The translations under genes were made by a program, and so were the position numbers. Positions 58,099 to 64,000 of a stretch of 64,000 nt of DNA are shown one piece after another. Source of the DNA: Marsupella aquatica (taxonomy: Eukaryota; Marchantiophyta); NCBI GenBank assembly GCA_973895155.1, contig OZ316896.1, forward strand, positions 22,754,001-22,818,000, written 5' to 3'. Under the pieces are notes generated by a model. That model was not told where the DNA came from. It saw nothing but the letters and a program-made list of their open reading frames with translations, and made no database searches. Each line of letters begins with the position of its first letter. Position 1 is the stretch's first letter.

Positions 58099-58606
58099 AG
58101 GATTAACTAGTAGCTCTTGCCCCTTGACCGCTCTACAATGCTTACAATTTCTCGTGCAAACGAGCAGCCGCCTTCTGTTTCGGATACAATGATTTCTGTT
58201 TCCGTTCCTGCTTCAACATCATCAAAATATCAAATGCTCCTGATTCGTTCTGAATCTTTGATCGACCCTAGTTGTGTACATTTGCATCCTTGTGAAATCT
58301 CGAGGGGAGGGAGTACGATAAACCAAAAATTTGAGTGTTTCTGTGAGGCTAACGATTAGCTCCTTAGTGACAGAAATAATACGGCTCACTGGGACATCCT
58401 TTAGCCCGTTGCACCTCCACTGGCTCTAGTGATTTGAACTATGTGAAGGCCCTCGTTTCATATCCCTGCAGAATTGCAGTTAAATCTGTTACCAAGCCGC
58501 ACAACTTCAAGGTTCAGCCATTGTCCCAGTTTGGTCTTTCCCATATGACAGGAACCGGATGATTAAATCCATGAGCTGAGTATATGATCCGAGATCAGAG
58601 GATTTT
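58099..58606. other. 3' flank of the TBL gene
   Basis: No coding region is supported. It should include the 3' UTR of the minus-strand TBL gene. Confidence 0.45.
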
Positions 58607-61580
58607 CTATTGCATCTCTTCCCTCAGCAGATGAAAGAAAAGCTCGTTCACCGTATCGAGCGGGCCTGGCATGCACCAATGCAAGCAATCCTGAGGAGGA
58701 GGATGGCCTTTAGAATCCCAGGTTGTTTGCTTCAGGGGATCAGTGCTCCTATAAGGACCGGGATGGCCATCCCCTCTGTAATTCAGAACTGCATAGACAT
58801 CTAGCAGCCTGAGTTTGGAGCCATTCGGCATGATCCTACCTCGAGAATTTTGTGTGTTGAACTCGAAAATGTTGATCTGTTTTGCACGCATCTGATCATT
58901 GAAAAGGTTCCTTGGTGCCTCCTGATACGGCTTCGTTTCTCCTGTGCATGATCCTCCGTTACTCCAGTTCCCACCATGGTAGTGATTTGGAGTATAAGTC
59001 CTCAAGATGGTGAGACCTCTGTATCCTGGATAAGAACCTACCTTTTGCAAGGTATTGTTCAATGCAATGTCGTAAGCGCTGCTGTGGTTCAGCTTCATTT
59101 CGCCAAATGTGGGAAGCCATCGAAACCCCGTTCCCCCCAACATCTCCCCGTTCATAAAATATGCTGTCTTCCGGAGCCACCAGTGGCCAGAGGAGAGGAT
59201 TGTGACATCAAACGTGGGTAGATGCTCTGCATAATCATCGAGCTCTGTGAGGTTGAGCTTGGTTACGCCTTGAGGTGCTGTAGAAGGTGGAAAATCTCCT
59301 CCGATTCGGACAAGCCACGAAGACCACATTCGAACAACTGTGAAACTATGAGATGGGAAGAACCATTTGTGCATGTTCTTGCCTCCCTTGGGCCTGGCCT
59401 TGGCAACCTAGACAAAATCAGGACACAAAGCTTAGCCTCACATCATAATTCTACAACCAGCAGGTATCAAGATCTAAATTTGAGATTTCACTTATTCTAG
59501 ATTGGGGATTATATAACCAGGGCCCAAATTTGATGCACTTGCGCAAGCAGATTCGTATATCCAGTATACGTACCGTCTCAACGTTTAGTCGGAGTTACCT
59601 AAAAGCAAACTTTTCGATAAATTTTACATCTCACACTTGAAAAGCCCCAATCTGGTAACTAGAAACAGCTTCCCAGTAAGCTTCTTAATTAATCTCCTTT
59701 CCTTAAGAGTTCAGGAGGTGAAGAGAGGTAGACAAACACTCCAAATACTTTTCTTCCTTTGCTGTTACTCTTCCCGCTGCCCAAATCCAATAGATCCACA
59801 CCCTCCCGTGCATTCACAGAGGAAGCTCCCCACATCCTGACCCAAAAGGCTCCGGCTGGACACAGGGAGAGTGATGAATCGATTAATTAAGCCTCTCAAA
59901 ATTGTAGCTAGTCATGAAGCCGAACAAGGAAACAAGCTCGTGGTCCTCACCTGGAGCAAAATGCACATCAGGGACTCCATTTGATTCCTTGCCAAGGAGT
60001 CTCCAATGAATGCCAGAGTTTTGCCTCGCATCATTTCCAGGAATGCATTAGGATCAAATCGAGGAAGCGAGCAGTGATCTGGTTCCCACTTATAGAACTC
60101 GTATCCATGGTCCGGCCTTCCATTACTTTGGCAGTTTTGGCGCTGGCTTAGAATCGAGCATTGATCGGACCGGTATAAAGGCCCGGCAGGGTCATGAACC
60201 CATTTCCCGACCGTCAAATTACATTCACCTGTCGAGTGATGCCAAACAAATAAAATGAGACTTGTAAACACGAATTAAGAAAGTCTCCATCAATAGGTCA
60301 GCGAGAATGCGATTTCTTGGATCCCGCTCTGTTGCCCCAACATAGCAGCTAAATGGTCTCGACAGTAAAATTTGCACAGAAATTATGAAGCCATTGTGAT
60401 ACTTGCAAGCTCAAGTTTCTTTATCTGGCAGCTTCTAAACTAGGTGAGCGAGAATGCAATGACAAGAACTATGTAGGGAAGGGTGAACAATATTACAACT
60501 AAGTTAACCACTGGTAGGCGATGATATGTATGCAACTACCTGACGTAGTGACAGTAGGTGTGCACACTGAACTTGTATCCAGTTCTTTGCAAGGATGAAC
60601 AAGTAATTGACACTAGCGACATATTTTGACGCCCTGGTCCGTAATCCTAATAAAGTTACGCTCTGACAGAACTTAGTTGAGGGCTCGAACGACAAATATC
60701 GTTGAGGATAGTTCCCGTTTGCATTCCTCGTATTGTCTACCAATCCAAAAGGTCATCTAATAACTAATGTCATAAGTTCAAGAAAATAGAATTCATCCAA
60801 ATGTATTAGTGAATCACCTGTGGAGCTGTTCGAATTGGGTTTCATTGCTGTGGAGTCAATAGATTGGAGTGTTTCGACAAGCGACGTATTTTGCGCGTCA
60901 TTCAAATTCACTATTTCTTTGTCTTCGCCGCTTGTTTTTAGAGTCTCATCTTGTGGTAGGTCTTCTGGGAAGAGTTTGATCTGCTTCTCCTTCTGTTGGG
61001 CAGAAACTTCAATTCTGGTTGAAGCCGTGGTAGATTGATAGGTCAGGTTGGTTTCGGTTCCGTCTACCTGCTGGTGAATGTCATCCTGTCCCACCGGCGG
61101 CATCATTAACGTGGTCTTGACGTCCTTTTCATCACCAATTGCGTTTTCTTCCAGATCTGGTGACGCATAATCTTTGTCCACATTTTCAATGCTAGATTTA
61201 ACCTCCTGAGCTGACTCCCTCGATAACAGTTCACTTGGAGAAGAGGAAACTTTCACCGCATCCTCCTCAAAGATTATCAACGACCTATCAGAAGCCGCAT
61301 AGTGGAGATTGTGGTACTTGGGGAAGAATTCTACTTGCATGGGATCAAAACTAGGATCCATTATCACTTGGAGAGAGGACTCCAGAAAAGACCTGCTGAG
61401 TAATCCCATGACTATCACAATCAGGGTTCCTATGATGCACAATTGCCGGAAACTGAAACTGAAACTCTTGAGACCATATCTCCAATCCGTGTATGCTAGT
61501 AACTGAACATTGTGTTGGCTGCCTGTCGTCATAAATTCTCTGGAGGACTCCACTAGCTTGTTGTCGTCGGACGACGCCAT
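58607..61580 (-). CDS. Trichome birefringence-like (TBL/PMR5-family) polysaccharide O-acetyltransferase
   Basis: Three exons, 60818-61580, 59951-60228 and 58607-59407, join in frame to give 613 residues. Residues about 46-61 (LCIIGTLIVIVMGLL) are a type II Golgi anchor. Residues 62-254 form an acidic, Ser/Thr/Glu-rich linker. The PMR5 N-terminal domain follows (CNLTVGKWVHDP near 257, YEFYKWEPDHCSLPRFD near 298). The GDS esterase motif is at 330-332 (FIGDSLARNQMESLMCIL). The second catalytic motif, DxxH, is Asp587-Cys-Leu-His590 (DCLHWCMPGPLDTVNELF). These motifs define the family, which transfers acetyl groups to xylan, mannan, pectin or xyloglucan in the Golgi. The particular polymer cannot be told from sequence alone. 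The third exon start (59407, acceptor ctag) is inferred from frame. Confidence 0.93.
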
Positions 61581-64000
61581 TGACGCTACGAGAATCTCCG
61601 TAGCCGCTAAACCATTCAGAAGAGGTGCCTCCGAAATGTCACTGGCATCTCAGAGTTGGTCATGCAAAAGTTGTCAACGGCACTTTCAATCGAGAAGGAA
61701 CCTTTAAATGGAGGAGCGACTCCAATTGGAGGTACCCAGCAGATGGGAGCATTGTTGAGACGAAATTTCCAACTTGCGCAAGACAAGGTTCAGAAGTTGC
61801 CGTGTTCTCGTCCAATTTTAGAACAATGATTTGCGGCCGTCAACAACTGATGAAACCAAGCGTCTGAGTTACCAATGGACTTTGAACACCATAGCTTCCT
61901 TGCTACTTGTCACAGAACTTCAGGCTTTAGGTGGCTTGACGTACAACGCCCGAGGAAGTTAGAATTTACGCTAGGGAGCAGCTGGCTCTAAGCCTCTAAT
62001 ACAATACCCACATCCAAAAAATGCGAATTCGTACGATTGATCGCCCACCGCTCCATTTTGTCCTCGAGCTCCTACTCCTGCAGACGATGAAAGTTCGCTC
62101 CACGTGAACGAATTTATTTGCATTGAAAATATAATATTCATCATGCCCTAGCACGAAAACGAAAAACGCAAAAGAAAAGCCTTTCGACATAGTCCAGACA
62201 CAAGAAAGACATGGCAGTTATTTGATGTTGCTCTATCCCCAGTGATTCCATCCAGGCATCCCATGAAAAGGTGGCAAAATTTACACGCTGTGGTAGTTCT
62301 CAATCCCTGCTGGTAATCATTCATTGATTGGCCGCATTGGGTTCAACTGGCTGCTGTGCCAGTCAAGTTTCCGTGCTGACCGAGAGTAAAATAGCCATTA
62401 TATGCTTGTATAGGCTCCCCTGACAGAGTACATTCTCAATTCCAAGGCAAAGTCCCGCGACGAGAAAGAACAACGAGTAGGAGCGGATACTCGTCTCCAA
62501 CAACTATCGGGGGTTGTTACGTCAGCGTTGTTACTCCAGAGCTTGTTAGAGTCACAAATTCAAACCAAAAGAGGAGGGAAACTTCAAATGCGCTTGGGCC
62601 CATTCCTTGCTCTATATATTCTTTCAGTTACAGGAGGCGTAGTGTGCTCCCACACCTGCTCGAGCCATGCATCCACCCTCACTGTCTACTTCAAACAGAA
62701 GTATCCTCCACACTCAACAAATAGATCATCGAGAGAAATCTCCCGACTAGAAGAACCGTAGTCTCGTGCACTCTTTTCCCGGTTCTTTCTCGTGCAAACG
62801 AACCATTATATTGATTGGACTAGAGGAGACTGTGTGAGAGATGTTCAAGTGAACACGTACGACTCCTTCAAATTCCGAACGTCCTAACTGTGTACATTGC
62901 TCTCCGCAGCCACCACGACCTTGTGCATCTCTCGACGAACTCGCTTCTAACCTCATCATCACCATAACAGTCCCGAAAGCAATTGAAGGATTGTGGACTG
63001 GAACTTCAAATTGTTCTTCTAGCTCGGAATCTCAATCGCCTCTCGCACCTAATTCGTCTGAAAAGGAAAATCACTCATAGAATCCACTCGGAAGGTCAAT
63101 TGCCCGACTCAAAGCTCAGAACTATGATACTAATGGAGCAGAATTTTCAGAATCGCAGCTTTCCACAATGCACATTCGAAGTAAGGCGAACGTGGGTACG
63201 TTTTTGTGAGGGCGTCCTTGCCGAAGGCATCGTCAGGCCAGACACCAGATCAGAACTCAGTGATTCTCCACTCCGAGTGAATCCACTCCACCTTATTGAG
63301 GTTGAATCTTGAACATGCTCGATCTTCATGCTTCGCGTGTTCTCCGATCTTTGCGTCGAGGCACCCTTTGCGTGGGACCGAGATCGGGGTCCGTCCCGTC
63401 CTTGAGGGCCGTACCTCCGACTTAACTCAGTCACTAACAGTGGGGGTTCAAATCGACCGTGGCGATGTCGACTGCACCGGGAAGTCACTGTTATGGCCGT
63501 CGATGTCATTTGCACTAACTGCGGTTAAGGTCGGGTTGCGATTACTCAGGACTACCGGCACGCGTTCCTGCGACTCTCAGAGCTAATTCCGCTTTAGAGG
63601 ATGTTTGTTTAATCTTAATGCCGTTGGTGATTTTTCCCTTTGTATTTGCAGGACTTGTGAATTTTCCTTTTGTATTTTTCAGGACTTTATTGTATACATA
63701 AAGTCAAGATCTGTATCACCTCGTTAATAAGTTCTGCTCTAATTTAATTCCTTTAGGTATATTAAGGTATAGTTTCTGCAACCTTATAGGCAATAATAGC
63801 CCATCAAAAGTTGAGCTCAATTTCTCATTTTTGGGGCATTATATCCCATAGTGCCCTCTAAACAAGACCTTGTCTATACTTAATGTCCTCTGCGTTTTTA
63901 GTGTTTGTATTTTTGGGGGCATTTTAGCCCATAGTGTCCTCTAAAGATGACTTTACTGTAACTTAATGTCCTTTGTGAGTTTTTGCCTCTAGATTTTCAT
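61581..64000. other. Promoter of the TBL gene and unannotated right end
   Basis: No coding region is supported. The frames 62983-63312 (plus) and 63147-63515 (minus) overlap each other and show no domain. From about 63600 to the end the sequence is T-rich with loosely repeated phrases: ttttccctttgtatttgcaggact and ttttccttttgtatttttcaggact at about 63630-63685, and a ttttagcccatagtgtcctct-type phrase twice at about 63840 and 63923. This marks a decayed repeat. Confidence 0.4.

Noticed and set aside
63147-63515. 122-codon minus ORF overlapping a plus ORF at 62983-63312
   Set aside because: Mutually overlapping, Arg/Ser-rich, without family features.

Overview
The window is nuclear DNA of a land plant. 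It shows split genes with GT-AG introns, a cytosolic-type tRNA-Gly, a plastid-type oxidoreductase, a DYW-class PPR editing factor, a trichome-birefringence-like wall acetyltransferase, and a Ty1-copia retrotransposon with the usual plant initiator-tRNA primer site. The long intronless PPR-DYW gene, the moderate AT bias and the wide spacing suggest a seed-free plant, most likely a moss. That is an inference from gene style; no marker here fixes the species.

Layout, left to right. (1) 1-2108, minus: the 5' six exons of a plastid carotenoid-desaturase-like FAD oxidoreductase, running off the left edge. (2) 3040-3111: tRNA-Gly(UCC). (3) 4211-7628, minus: a complete five-exon GT32-type glycosyltransferase with an unusually long acidic stem. 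(4) 7629-18600: gene-poor ground with short tandem duplications, a 344-bp solo copia LTR in reverse orientation (10590-10933), a decayed HARBI1 transposase (about 11690-12400) and a 29-bp minisatellite (15426-15805). (5) 18648-22439, plus: a PPR-DYW gene whose repeat tract has expanded in exact 303-bp steps. (6) 22440-30400: repeat-rich intergenic DNA, including a GC-rich island and a pyrimidine-rich minisatellite. (7) 30443-32476, plus: the TFIIH p44/Ssl1 subunit, four exons. (8) 34282-35868, minus: a nepenthesin-like aspartic protease. (9) 38175-38888, minus: the TIM14/PAM18 J-protein. (10) 41094-44505, minus: a membrane-anchored ethylbenzene-dehydrogenase-like haem-domain protein, eight exons. 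(11) 46586-56185: a 9600-bp copia element with matching 344-bp LTRs and a 5-bp target duplication. Its gag is split by a 3600-bp second element that carries a large unrecognised ORF. (12) 58607-61580, minus: a TBL (PMR5-family) O-acetyltransferase, three exons. (13) 61581-64000: no gene recognised.

The host genes are unrelated housekeeping and secretory functions with separate promoters, so there is no gene cluster. The most unusual structure is the nested 3600-bp element. It has TGT...ACA ends and a 5-bp duplication (GTGGC), has no long terminal repeats that I can find, and encodes a 580-residue coiled-coil protein of no family I can name with certainty. A second notable point is that the solo LTR and the full copia element sit in the same 5-bp target, CAAAC in element orientation.

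Exon borders were placed by eye from reading frame, GT-AG sites and family conservation. Spliced totals all keep frame. No alignment or database search was run.
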